Of a stretch of DNA of 38,668 bases, positions 7,221 to 15,496 are shown piece by piece. The notes below the pieces were generated by a model. The model saw only the letters and a program-made list of their open reading frames with translations, was not told the origin of the DNA and did no database searches. How positions within the stretch are numbered: the first letter of the stretch is position 1; the number at the start of each line of letters is the position of its first letter. Source of the DNA: Opitutia bacterium (GTDB taxonomy: Bacteria; Verrucomicrobiota; Verrucomicrobiia; Opitutales; Opitutaceae). The DNA lies in contig CANJIU010000094.1 of NCBI GenBank assembly GCA_947474365.1, positions 1 to 38,668 on the forward strand, read 5' to 3'. The translations under genes were made by a program, and so were the position numbers.

Positions 7221-8590
7221 GCAGAAAATATTTTGGTACCGACGGCGTGCGGGGAGCCTACGGCGGCCCGTTGATCAATGAGGCGTTTGCCGCCCGCCTG
7301 GCGTTCGCCGCTGCGTCATGGCTGAAGGAGGCCGGGAAGCTTTGCGTTTCAGCGGGCGGTGACCCTGGAGTAGGACGGATCCTGATCGGCCGTGATACCC
7401 GCGGGTCGGGAACTCTGCTGGAGGCGGCGGTTGCCCGTGGACTCCATGCGGCCGGAGCCGAAGCGGTTTCGCTCGGGGTGGTGCCGACTCCGGCGGTGGC
7501 GCGCGCGGTGCGGACGTCCGGGGCGCGCCTCGGAGTGGTGGTCACGGCATCGCACAATCCGGCGGGCGACAACGGTATCAAGTTTTTCGGGCCCGACGGG
7601 ATGAAACTCACCGATGAGGACGAGGCGAAGATTGAATCCCATTTGCCGGAAGACGTGGCCCTCACGATGGGGCCGATGGGTAAATTGCCCCTGGCGGCAG
7701 AAGAATACATTTCAGTGGCGTTGGCGCTGCTGCCTCATAACGCGCTGGCGGAATGGCGTCTGGTTCTGGACACAGCGAACGGCGCAACCTGCGCCACCAG
7801 TCCCGCGGTGCTGCGCCGGCTCGGCGCCCGGGTCGTCGGGATCGGTGATTCACCCGACGGTGCGAACATCAATGCCAATGTTGGCAGTGAGCATCCCGAA
7901 TTGCTGGCGACCCGTGTCCGCGCAGAGGGCGCGCGTCTCGGAATCGCCCACGATGGCGACGGCGATCGGTGTGTCCTGTGTGATGAGTTGGGCGGGGTAC
8001 TTGACGGAGACGAGATCCTCACCGTGCTGGCGGCGCACGCGCTGACGCAGCGACGGCTCACGAAAAACCTGCTGGTCATCACCCAGCAGAGTAATCTGGG
8101 AGTTGACGCCGCCATCCGCGCCGCCGGCGGTCAGGTGGTGCGGACCAAGGTGGGCGACCGCTATGTCATCGAGCGGATGCGCGCGGACGGTGCCACGCTG
8201 GGCGGGGAATCGTCAGGGCACATCATCTGCTCGGAAATCTCGCCGACGGGGGACGGCCTGGTGGCGGCGCTGAAGGTCATTGAGGTGATGTTGGCGACCG
8301 GGAAACCGCTTTCCGAACTGCGGCGGGTGCTGGTCAAATTTCCACAACTGACCGCGGCAGTCGGGGTGCGCGAGAAAACGCCGATCGAATCCTTGCCACG
8401 GCTCTCGGGTGAGATTCGAGCGATCGAGCGGGAACTGGGCGTGACGGGGCGCGTGCTGGTGCGTTACTCGGGAACGGAGTCGAAGCTTCGTCTGCTGGTC
8501 GAGGGTCCGGCGATGCCGGTCGTCGAAGGCGCGATGGCGCGGCTCAAGGCGGCGGTGGCAGGCGACGGATTGTTGGTGGCACACGGCTGA
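7217..8590 (+). CDS. glmM: Phosphoglucosamine mutase
   Basis: GlmM converts glucosamine 6-phosphate to glucosamine 1-phosphate, on the path to UDP-GlcNAc for peptidoglycan and lipid A. The ATG at 7217 overlaps the trpD stop (ATGA) and begins MSRKYFGTDGVRG, the expected N-terminus; the open frame further upstream is ignored. The 457-residue protein shows the phosphoserine loop TASHNP (Ser112), the Mg loop DGDGDRC, the sugar loop GESSGH and the phosphate-binding RYSGTESKLR near the C-terminus. A short insertion (GGDPGVGR) before IGRDTR makes the numbering slightly larger than usual. Cytoplasmic. Identification is secure. Confidence 0.97.
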   Translation: MSRKYFGTDGVRGAYGGPLINEAFAARLAFAAASWLKEAGKLCVSAGGDPGVGRILIGRDTRGSGTLLEAAVARGLHAAGAEAVSLGVVPTPAVARAVRTSGARLGVVVTASHNPAGDNGIKFFGPDGMKLTDEDEAKIESHLPEDVALTMGPMGKLPLAAEEYISVALALLPHNALAEWRLVLDTANGATCATSPAVLRRLGARVVGIGDSPDGANINANVGSEHPELLATRVRAEGARLGIAHDGDGDRCVLCDELGGVLDGDEILTVLAAHALTQRRLTKNLLVITQQSNLGVDAAIRAAGGQVVRTKVGDRYVIERMRADGATLGGESSGHIICSEISPTGDGLVAALKVIEVMLATGKPLSELRRVLVKFPQLTAAVGVREKTPIESLPRLSGEIRAIERELGVTGRVLVRYSGTESKLRLLVEGPAMPVVEGAMARLKAAVAGDGLLVAHG

Positions 8591-8591
8591 A

Positions 8592-8615
8592 CGCTGCACC
8601 GCGAGTGCGGCGTTT
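8592..8615 (+). terminator. Weak hairpin after glmM
   Basis: An 8-bp stem (CGCTGCAC 8592-8599, GTGCGGCG 8605-8612, one G-T pair) with loop CGCGA is followed by only three T. It starts one base after the glmM stop codon. It is probably an inefficient terminator or mRNA 3' end. Confidence 0.4.
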
Positions 8616-8699
8616 GGGAAAAGCGATCGTTCGAGGGCCTCGGAGTGTTTTTTCGTAACTTTTTTCGAAGCATCGAACTCAGCTACAGAGTTGACCGAT

Positions 8700-8703
8700 G
8701 AGG
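8700..8703 (+). promoter_or_regulatory. GAGG ribosome-binding site deciding the start of the TPR gene
   Basis: GAGG stands five bases before the ATG at 8709. An in-frame TTG at 8691 would give six more residues but has no such site, so the ATG is preferred. Confidence 0.5.
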
Positions 8704-8708
8704 ACTCG

Positions 8709-10130
8709 ATGATTTCGCTCCCGCTTCGTATGCCCGAAATTCCTGTCGCCTCGCTGGACCCCCGTCATCAGAAATTGGTGGAAAACGCGCGTGTCGCGCT
8801 TGACCGCGGCACACTTGATTACGTGCTCGAGGTCACCGCGCAGGTTTTGAAGATGCAGCCGGGCTGTCTGCCGGTGCGGCGCCTCCAGCGTGTCGCGCAA
8901 TTGCGACAGCACCGGGGCAGCCGGAGTTCCGGGTTCATGGGTCGGGCGCTGAGCGGATTGTCCACGGCGCCATTCATGTTTGGCGGCGGCAAAAAAGATC
9001 CCGCGAAACTGCTTGAGACGGCCGAGGGCTTCCTCGCCAAAGATCCGGTGAGCGTCCCGGCGCTCAAGATGCTCGCCGAGGCGGCGGGTGGACTCGGGTT
9101 TCCTGAAACGGTGGCGTTTGCACTCGACGCGATCCGCGAAATCGAGCCGGAGAACAAGCAGAACCTGCTCGCGCTCGGTGAAGCGTGGCTGGCTGCCGGC
9201 AAGTCGACGGACGCGCTGAAGATTGCGGATGACATTTTGAAGGATCGGCCGACCGATGCCGACGCGCAAAACCTGATGCGCAAGGCTTCGGTCGCGCAGA
9301 CCGTCACGAAGCACAATTGGGAAACCAAGCAGTCGTTTCGCGACAAGCTGCGCGACGAAGCGCAGGCTGTTTCGCTTGAGCAGTCTGCGAAGGTGGTCAC
9401 AGGCGACGCGATGACGCAGCGTCTCCTGGACGAGGCACTCGCGCGGGTCGCGAAGGAGCCGAACAACCTGAATCACTATCGCAGTGTTTCCCAGGCCTAC
9501 AAACAGATGGGCAACCTCGAAGAAGCCCTCTCTTGGGTGCGCAAGGCGCGCGAACAACCGGTCGGGAAGTCCGACGCCGCACTGGAGAAAACCGAGTCCG
9601 AACTCGCGACGGCAGTGATCGAAAAGCACTCGAAGGAGGCCGAGGCGGCCGTTGCGGCGGCCCCGGGTGATGCGACCGCGCTGGCCAAGATGGCCGCGGC
9701 GCAGAAGGAACTCGCCGACTTCAAGCTCGCCGAATCGAAACGCTACGTGGAACGTTATCCCAATGATTATCCGGCGCGGTTCGCGCTCGGGTCGCTCCTC
9801 CTCGAAAGCGGACAGACCGACGCCGCCATCGGACAATTCCAGCAGGCACAGAAGGGCCCGCAGGTGCGGGTCCAATCGCTCGTCGGGCTTGGCCGGTGTT
9901 TCAAGGCGAAGCGTCTTTTCGATCTGGCCGTCGCCCAGCTCACCAGCGCGAAGAACGAACTCAGCACGATGGATGATGCCAAGAAGGATGTGATTTACGA
10001 ACTTGGCGCTTGTTACGAGCTGATGGGCAAACCGGAGCTCGCGATCGAGGAATTCAAGGTGATCTACAGCGAAGACATCGGCTTCCGCGACGTGGCGGAC
10101 AAGATCAACGCCTTTTACTCCAAGAGCTGA
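8709..10130 (+). CDS. Cytoplasmic tetratricopeptide-repeat protein
   Basis: A 473-residue protein with no signal peptide or membrane segment. The N-terminal 70 residues form one helical repeat, then a Gly-rich linker (FMFGGGKKD, near residue 90) leads into TPR units. These are recognised by patterns such as LLALGEAWLAAGKSTDALKIA, LNHYRSVSQAYKQMGNLEEA, FALGSLLLESGQTDAAI and IYELGACYELMGKPELAIEEF. A charged helix-rich part (about 200-330) may be coiled coil. TPR proteins are binding scaffolds; neither partner nor role can be read here. It follows glmM after about 118 bases. The start was chosen for its GAGG site. Confidence 0.85.
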   Translation: MISLPLRMPEIPVASLDPRHQKLVENARVALDRGTLDYVLEVTAQVLKMQPGCLPVRRLQRVAQLRQHRGSRSSGFMGRALSGLSTAPFMFGGGKKDPAKLLETAEGFLAKDPVSVPALKMLAEAAGGLGFPETVAFALDAIREIEPENKQNLLALGEAWLAAGKSTDALKIADDILKDRPTDADAQNLMRKASVAQTVTKHNWETKQSFRDKLRDEAQAVSLEQSAKVVTGDAMTQRLLDEALARVAKEPNNLNHYRSVSQAYKQMGNLEEALSWVRKAREQPVGKSDAALEKTESELATAVIEKHSKEAEAAVAAAPGDATALAKMAAAQKELADFKLAESKRYVERYPNDYPARFALGSLLLESGQTDAAIGQFQQAQKGPQVRVQSLVGLGRCFKAKRLFDLAVAQLTSAKNELSTMDDAKKDVIYELGACYELMGKPELAIEEFKVIYSEDIGFRDVADKINAFYSKS

Positions 10131-10148
10131 GGGCGCGTCACGCCCTTT
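10130..10148 (+). terminator. Weak hairpin at the end of the TPR gene
   Basis: AGGGCG (10130-10135), loop CGTCA and CGCCCT (10141-10146) form a 6-bp stem ending in three T. It begins in the last base of the TGA stop codon. The T-run is short, so efficiency is doubtful. Confidence 0.4.
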
Positions 10149-10226
10149 GCCTCTCACCGCCCGGATTACGGGCCTGCCGGAGCGACGGACCGTTGACGAT
10201 GGTCTCCCGAGTTACCCTTTTTACCC

Positions 10227-11294
10227 ATGAAAACGAGACTCACCTGTTTGCTTTGCTCGCTGCTCGTCTCCTCGGCGTCGGGCGATCAGAAAACGAAGAC
10301 GCTCGATTTCTATTGGGTGGACTCAGAAGGGGGCGGATCGACCCTCATTGTCACGCCGGCGAACGAGTCCGTGCTGATCGACACTGGCAACCCGGGCGGC
10401 CGCGATCCGGGGCGGATTGTGGCGGCGGCAAAAGCAGCGGGACTGTCGAAGATCGATCATGTCATGATTACGCACTGGCATACGGATCATTTTGGCGGTG
10501 CGGCCGAGGTGGCGCAGCAGATTCCGTTCGGCACCCTTTATCAGCGGGCGATTCCCGACCACGATCCAGACGGCCGGGCGCAGTCGACCTTTCCGGTGCA
10601 AATCAAACCCTTTCGGGAAATCGCGGCGCGGCGCGAGCCGCTTGCCGCCGGCACGACCATCCCGCTCAAGTCAGTCGGGGCGGCCCGGTTGACGCTGCAG
10701 TGCGTGGGTGCCGATCGGAAATTTGTCCCCCCGACCGCGGCGCAGCGGGAGACGAGAAATCCGTTGACGGGCACGGTTCCGCCGAAAGCGGATGACCCAA
10801 GCGACAACGCCAACAGCGCGGTTTTCGTGCTCGAGTTTGGTCGCTTCCGGTTCTTCGACGGCGGCGACCTGACCTGGAACGTCGAGGAGAAGCTGGTCAC
10901 CCCTCATAACCTGCCGGGGACGGTCGATGTGTATCAGACGAACCACCACGGACTGGAGGTGAGCAACCACCCGGTCCTGCTGCAGAGCCTCCAGCCGACC
11001 GTCGTGGTGATGAACAATGGCCCGAAGAAGGGCGGCCAGCCGGGATCGTTTGCCGCCATCAAGGGAACGAAGTCGGTGCAGGCGCTGTTTCAGCTCCACC
11101 GGAGCTACAACGTCAGCGGGGAGGAAAATGCCCCCGAGGCGCTGGTGGCGAATCACGGCAATCTCACGGGCGCCGAAGCGGCGAAGTGTGCGGCGAACGT
11201 GATCAAGTTGTCGGTGGCTCCGGACGGCCTGAGCTACACCGTGAGCATTCCGGCCAACGGGACTTCGCGCACCTTCAAGACGAAGGGGTCGTGA
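10227..11294 (+). CDS. Secreted metallo-beta-lactamase-fold hydrolase (ComEC-like)
   Basis: A 355-residue protein with an N-terminal signal peptide (about residues 1-19, LLVSSASG). The metallo-beta-lactamase core follows: LIDTGNPGG, then ITHWHTDHFGG with H83, H85, D87 and H88 as zinc ligands, and later FRFFDGGDLTWN and QTNHHGLEVSNHP, matching the later Asp and His ligands. The layout resembles the hydrolase domain of ComEC/Rec2 and related stand-alone exported proteins, which act on phosphodiesters or phospho-compounds. The substrate is unknown. It converges on the ABC permease gene with 27 bases between them. The fold is certain, the function not. Confidence 0.85.
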   Translation: MKTRLTCLLCSLLVSSASGDQKTKTLDFYWVDSEGGGSTLIVTPANESVLIDTGNPGGRDPGRIVAAAKAAGLSKIDHVMITHWHTDHFGGAAEVAQQIPFGTLYQRAIPDHDPDGRAQSTFPVQIKPFREIAARREPLAAGTTIPLKSVGAARLTLQCVGADRKFVPPTAAQRETRNPLTGTVPPKADDPSDNANSAVFVLEFGRFRFFDGGDLTWNVEEKLVTPHNLPGTVDVYQTNHHGLEVSNHPVLLQSLQPTVVVMNNGPKKGGQPGSFAAIKGTKSVQALFQLHRSYNVSGEENAPEALVANHGNLTGAEAAKCAANVIKLSVAPDGLSYTVSIPANGTSRTFKTKGS

Positions 11295-11321
11295 GAAGGG
11301 ATGGGACCGGGGCCGCCGGCT

Positions 11322-13016
11322 TCAGGCCCGGAAGATCGCCCCGAGTTTTTTGCCGAGGATGATGCTCAGTCCGGCGATGGTCACCCCGAGGAAGGCCATC
11401 GCCCAGACCCCGAGTGCGCTGGCGATGAACTTGCCGTCGCCGAGCAGTTGGAAGAGTTCCAGGATCGCCTTGGTGATGGGATAATACGCCTGTTTCTGGG
11501 CAAGAATCAGCGAGTCGCTCACCTCCAGCATCGCAAAGGAAAACGCGAGCAGGCCGCCGGCGATCACATTTGCCATGATGAGCGGCAGCGTAATCCGGAG
11601 GAGCGCCCGAAACGGAGTGGCGCCGAGGTTTTGGGCCGCCTCCTCAAGCGTTTCACTGGTCTGCTGAAATCCGGCCGCAGCCGAACGGACCACGTAGGGT
11701 AGTCGTCGGACGGAGTAGGCGATGATGAGCAAGAGGGTGGGGTCTCGCGTCGGATTGAGAAACGAGAAGATCTTTCCGTCCTGCGCCATGGCCAGATATC
11801 CGAATGCGAGCACGAGTCCCGGCACGGCCAGCGGGAGCATCGCGAGAAAATCGAGGAACTGGCGTCCAGCGATCTTGCTCCGCACCACGACGTAGGCGAT
11901 GGCGATGCCAAGAATGAGATCAATGATCGTGGCGATGCTGGCGAACCGGAGGCTGTTGGCGATCGCGGGAACGGTCAGATCGTGGCCGAGGGCGAGTTCG
12001 AAATTTTCCAGGGTGAAGTCGTGCGGGATGACGGTGCCGTACCAGTCGCGGGAAAACGCCACGAGGACGACACCCAGGTGCGGCAGGATGGCGAGGGAGG
12101 TGATTCCACCGAAGAGCAACGTGCAGAGAACGGCGTAGTTTCGCGGTAGCGCGCGTGGCCCGCCGGAGGGGGAGGCCTTGGACATCATCGCGTGGTGGGA
12201 GCGCCCAAACAGCGTCCTGCTCAGCGCGTAGAGCGCGACCGAGCAGGCGAGCAAGACGGCGACGAGGGCGAAGGGAAACGGGTTGGCGCCGATATCCTTC
12301 AAACCGTAATAGATCTGGACGCTGGTCACCCGGTCATAATCGAAGATGAGCGGCGTGCCGAGTTCGGTGAATGCCCAGATGAAAACGATCGTGCCGCCCG
12401 CGAAGAGCCCGGGCCGGATCAAGGGCAGGGTGATTTTCCAGAACCGGCGCAAGCCGGTGCAGCCGAGGTTTTGCGCGGCTTCTTCCATCGCGGGGTCGAT
12501 GTTGGCGAGCGCGGCCACGGCGTTTAGGTAGATGATGGGGTAGAGCGAAAACGCCTCGACGATCGCGATGCCCCAGAACTGGTTTTGCGCCAGCCAGTCC
12601 ACCGTCGCTCCGGGAGCCAGCAGACCGAGGTGATGCAGGACAGCGTTGAGCGCGCCAGATTGACCGAAAATTTGTTTGATCCCGATGGCGCCGACAAACG
12701 GCGGCAGAATCATCGGGACAAGGACGAGGGCTCCAAGGAAATTTTTTCCCGGAAAAATAAAACGGTCGCTGACGACGGCCAGCGGCACGGCGAGGAAAAG
12801 GGCGAGGGCGGTGGCCGCGCCCGCCAGAAGCAGAGAGTTGCGCAGGCCGACGAGGTAGGTCGGGTCGCTGAGCAGCGCGGTGAGATAGGCCAGCGTTGGC
12901 CGGCCGTCGGCGTCGATGAATCCTCCCTGGATGATTTGGAGGACAGGCCAGAGGAAAAACGCGGCGAAGAACAGCGCCGTGAGCACGAAGATGAGACGCG
13001 CGAACGATTGCGACAT
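11322..13016 (-). CDS. Two-domain ABC permease of the Fe3+ (FbpB/AfuB) type
   Basis: An inner-membrane importer subunit of 564 residues made of two fused permease halves. Each half has an EAA loop that contacts the ATPase: EEAAQNLGCTGLRRFWKI in the first and EEAAQNLGATPFRALLRI in the second, with about six hydrophobic segments per half. This arrangement is typical of ferric-iron (FbpB, SfuB, AfuB) and some phosphonate permeases. I chose the ATG at 13016 (MSQSFARL); the longer frame to 13133 runs across the start of the divergent barrel gene. No substrate-binding protein or ATPase gene is adjacent, so its partners must lie elsewhere. The substrate call (iron) is inferred from architecture. Confidence 0.88.
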   Translation of the reverse strand: MSQSFARLIFVLTALFFAAFFLWPVLQIIQGGFIDADGRPTLAYLTALLSDPTYLVGLRNSLLLAGAATALALFLAVPLAVVSDRFIFPGKNFLGALVLVPMILPPFVGAIGIKQIFGQSGALNAVLHHLGLLAPGATVDWLAQNQFWGIAIVEAFSLYPIIYLNAVAALANIDPAMEEAAQNLGCTGLRRFWKITLPLIRPGLFAGGTIVFIWAFTELGTPLIFDYDRVTSVQIYYGLKDIGANPFPFALVAVLLACSVALYALSRTLFGRSHHAMMSKASPSGGPRALPRNYAVLCTLLFGGITSLAILPHLGVVLVAFSRDWYGTVIPHDFTLENFELALGHDLTVPAIANSLRFASIATIIDLILGIAIAYVVVRSKIAGRQFLDFLAMLPLAVPGLVLAFGYLAMAQDGKIFSFLNPTRDPTLLLIIAYSVRRLPYVVRSAAAGFQQTSETLEEAAQNLGATPFRALLRITLPLIMANVIAGGLLAFSFAMLEVSDSLILAQKQAYYPITKAILELFQLLGDGKFIASALGVWAMAFLGVTIAGLSIILGKKLGAIFRA

Positions 13017-13126
13017 CGCGGCCGAGTGTGCGAAGCGCGGTCGAAGCTGCGCAAGCGGGAATTCCACGGAACGTCCGCCGCCTTTTTTCTGGCGGTACCG
13101 CGGGGACTCCCCAAAAATTCCGGGTG

Positions 13127-13906
13127 ATGACAACCCTGCCGACGCGTTTCCGGCGAGCCCTGTTCTGGTCTGCTCTCATGCTGCCCCTGTGGACTCATGC
13201 CCAGGTGACCGAGTCGCCGAACACCGAGCCGCCGGGCCGGCTGCTGGTGCGGATGGACGGTCTTCGTCTCTCGTTCGGCCGGGAGGACGCCGCCGGGAAT
13301 TCCTACAATGCGGTGGGCGTGGCCTCCACGACGTTGCGGGCCGGGCTCACGCAGTCAGTGGACCTGCAGGTCGGCATCGATCTTTTCCTGAAGGAGACGA
13401 TCAAAACGACGGGGGCGCGGAATTCACGCTCCGGGTTGGGAGACGTGTCGTTCCGGACCAAGTGGACGTTTTGGCGGGACGAAAAAAGCGGTGCCGCTGC
13501 GGCGGTGATGCCGTATGTGAAATTGCCGAGCAGTACGGCCGGAGTGGGCACGGATGCGATCGAGGGTGGAATCATCTTCCCGTGGGCGATCAAGAACGGT
13601 GCGGGGCTGACGGCGGGTGCGATGTTTCAGTGGGATGTCGTGCGCAACGATGCCCGCAACGGTTATGATGCCCGGTGGTATGCGAGCGGATTTGCGCAGC
13701 GCGACCTAACCAAGGCGTTTGCCGTTTACGGGGAGACGACGCTTGAGGCGTTCTCCACCGGACTGTCCAATTGGGCGGGCACGGTCGGCGTCGGGGTGTT
13801 GTGGCGCCTCTCCAAGAGCCTGCAATTCGACTATGAACTGCAGCGCGGACTGAACGATCGGGCGGCGGCGTGGGCGCACATCCTGCGGCTGAACTGGGAA
13901 TGGTGA
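13127..13906 (+). CDS. Outer-membrane beta-barrel protein (MetA-pathway/transporter-like)
   Basis: A 259-residue exported protein. The ATG at 13127 gives a signal peptide MTTLPTRFRRALFWSALM...THA, followed by alternating-residue strands and a C-terminal aromatic residue (LNWEW), both typical of barrels folded by the Bam machine. The strand pattern SGLGDVSFRTKWTFW resembles RGVGDSTLRAKFNFWG in the barrel at 14674, so the two are probably paralogues of the Phenol_MetA_deg type (PF13557). It is divergent from the ABC permease and converges on the metal repressor. A role in metal or solute passage is suggested only by the neighbours. Confidence 0.72.
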   Translation: MTTLPTRFRRALFWSALMLPLWTHAQVTESPNTEPPGRLLVRMDGLRLSFGREDAAGNSYNAVGVASTTLRAGLTQSVDLQVGIDLFLKETIKTTGARNSRSGLGDVSFRTKWTFWRDEKSGAAAAVMPYVKLPSSTAGVGTDAIEGGIIFPWAIKNGAGLTAGAMFQWDVVRNDARNGYDARWYASGFAQRDLTKAFAVYGETTLEAFSTGLSNWAGTVGVGVLWRLSKSLQFDYELQRGLNDRAAAWAHILRLNWEW

Positions 13907-13927
13907 GGATTTCCCCTCGGCAGAATT

Positions 13928-14602
13928 CTATTTTTCCGGCTCGACGAGAATTTTTCCGGCGGCGGCGACACTTAGAGCGATGGGCCGGCCGGCGGATTTC
14001 CGGAGCGTGACAAGGCCGGCGGCCAGGTTGCGTTCGGTCACCCGCACGATGGTGCCCGGTTGGAGCCCGTCCTGTTCGGCAAAGCGCAGAAACTCCTCCG
14101 ACTGCTCGGTGATGCGAACGATCCGTTGGGTTCGTTCCAGCAGGCAGGTGGCAAGCGTCGCGTAGGCCTGGGAATTTAGTTTTCCCTGCCGGCTTGGGAT
14201 GGGGTCGCCATGCGGATCGTTTTGCGGATGTCCGAGCAGATCGTCGAGCCGGTCGAGGACCTCGTCCGAAATGGCGTGCTCGAGCCGTTCCGCCTCGTGG
14301 TGAACCTTGGACCAGTCCATTTTCAGGACGTTGACGAGAAAGGTCTCCACCAGGCGATGTTTTCGCAGGACGTTGAGCGCGACGCGCCGACCCGCGGGGG
14401 TGAGGCGCACACCGTGGCGCGGCAGGTGCTCGACCAGGCCATCGTCGTCGAGGGCTTTCACCATCGTGGTGACGGTGCCGGGCACGACGGCGAGCGCGGC
14501 GGCGAGGGCGCCCATCGGGACGAGATCTTCGCCCCCGTCGGATAGCAGGAGCACGTGCTTGAGGTAATTTTCGACAGCGATGGTCGCCACATCGGCTGAC
14601 AT
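13928..14602 (-). CDS. mntR: DtxR/MntR-family metal-dependent repressor
   Basis: A 224-residue repressor: winged-helix DNA-binding domain (1-75; recognition helix near VPGTVTTMVKALDDDG), dimer/metal domain (80-150) and a C-terminal FeoA-like SH3 domain (about 155-220). Metal-site residues can be aligned with B. subtilis MntR: H82 (H77), E105 (E99), E108 (E102) and H109 (H103). Glu at the position where DtxR has Cys102 is the manganese-type signature. Position D8 of MntR is Asn12 here, which is unusual. It is divergent from a barrel gene and mntH, which it presumably represses when metal is plentiful. It starts with ATG at 14602, without a Shine-Dalgarno sequence. Confidence 0.9.
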   Translation of the reverse strand: MSADVATIAVENYLKHVLLLSDGGEDLVPMGALAAALAVVPGTVTTMVKALDDDGLVEHLPRHGVRLTPAGRRVALNVLRKHRLVETFLVNVLKMDWSKVHHEAERLEHAISDEVLDRLDDLLGHPQNDPHGDPIPSRQGKLNSQAYATLATCLLERTQRIVRITEQSEEFLRFAEQDGLQPGTIVRVTERNLAAGLVTLRKSAGRPIALSVAAAGKILVEPEK

Positions 14603-14637
14603 ACAAAATTACTTATTCGAGGCAACCAAAGATTTAT

Positions 14638-14651
14638 TTTGACTCATCAAA
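14638..14651. promoter_or_regulatory. Candidate operator: TTTGA-N4-TCAAA inverted repeat in the mntR/barrel divergent gap
   Basis: TTTGACTCATCAAA has perfect 5-bp arms and lies in the 71-bp gap between mntR and the barrel-mntH genes. It overlaps a -35-like TTGACT (14639-14644); a weak -10-like TCTACC follows at 14662-14667, only 7 bases before the ATG at 14674, which would imply a nearly leaderless transcript. The position fits a repressor operator, but the sequence differs from the classical DtxR box, so assignment to MntR is an inference. Confidence 0.45.
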
Positions 14652-14673
14652 GTGAGATCGCTCTACCTGTGCC

Positions 14674-15486
14674 ATGAACCTGTCGCAGCTGCCGGCCTGT
14701 GCCCGGCTTTCGCTTGTGCTGGTGCTCACGCTGGCTGTGGGCACGGGGGCGGAGCCGGCAAAGAACGGGGGGCTGCGCGAACTCCACACTGACCGGCCGG
14801 ATGTCACTGAAAGCCCGTTCACCGTCGACGTCGGGCACCTGCAGCTGGAGACCGACGCGGCAAGCTACACCCGCAACCGCCGGGACGACTTGCGGACGAC
14901 GGAGTGGGTGGTGGCGCCGTTCAACCTTCGGTTCGGACTCACCCCCGACGTCGAGGTCGGAATTTTCGTCACGCCGTTTGTGAGCAGCAGCGGGCAGATG
15001 CGTTCCGGACCCACGGTGACCACGCGAGGCGTGGGCGACTCGACACTGCGCGCCAAGTTCAATTTTTGGGGCAACAACGGCGCCCTCAGCGCCCTTGGCC
15101 TGATCGCCGACGGGAAATTGCCGACGGCTGCAGCGGGGTTGGGCAACGGCAAGGTGGAGACCGCGGTGGCGTTGCCTGTCGGATACGAAATCGGCGCGGG
15201 CTGGGAAAGTGGGGCGATGACAGTGCTCGAATTTGCCCACACCAATTCGGGGCGCCGGGCGGTCTGGCGGAACACGGTGACATTTGCGAAGGACCTGACG
15301 CCGGACCTCGGCGGGTATTTGGAACTCACCTCGGCGGCGGGTGGCGGAGCGCATGCAGCGACCTTTGACTGCGGAATCACCCGGAAGATTGGGCGTGAGC
15401 TGCAGCTGGACTGCGGCGTGAACGTCGGAATTTCCGGGGCTGCGCCTGATCTCGTGGTTTTTGGCGGTCTGAGCCGGTGGTTCTGA
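14674..15486 (+). CDS. Outer-membrane beta-barrel protein preceding mntH
   Basis: A 270-residue exported protein with a signal peptide (about 1-26). The start of the mature part carries LHTDRPDVTESPFTVDVGHL, typical of Phenol_MetA_deg/transporter-like barrels (PF13557). Strands with alternating hydrophobic residues follow, and the protein ends in GLSRWF, a C-terminal aromatic barrel signal. It lies 10 bases before mntH and is divergent from the mntR-like repressor. This suggests a metal-regulated outer-membrane channel working with the inner-membrane Nramp importer. The barrel call is good; substrate specificity is inferred from context. Confidence 0.75.
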   Translation: MNLSQLPACARLSLVLVLTLAVGTGAEPAKNGGLRELHTDRPDVTESPFTVDVGHLQLETDAASYTRNRRDDLRTTEWVVAPFNLRFGLTPDVEVGIFVTPFVSSSGQMRSGPTVTTRGVGDSTLRAKFNFWGNNGALSALGLIADGKLPTAAAGLGNGKVETAVALPVGYEIGAGWESGAMTVLEFAHTNSGRRAVWRNTVTFAKDLTPDLGGYLELTSAAGGGAHAATFDCGITRKIGRELQLDCGVNVGISGAAPDLVVFGGLSRWF

Positions 15487-15496
15487 ACGGTATCAC

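Noticed and set aside
8679..10157. Minus-strand open frame of 492 codons
   Set aside because: It mirrors the TPR gene; composition (many Arg, Leu, His) and lack of any motif mark it as an antisense shadow in GC-rich DNA.
11307..11331. Hairpin in the convergent gap between the hydrolase and permease genes
   Set aside because: The stem has a bulge, spans the permease stop codon and has no T-run on either strand; not called a terminator.
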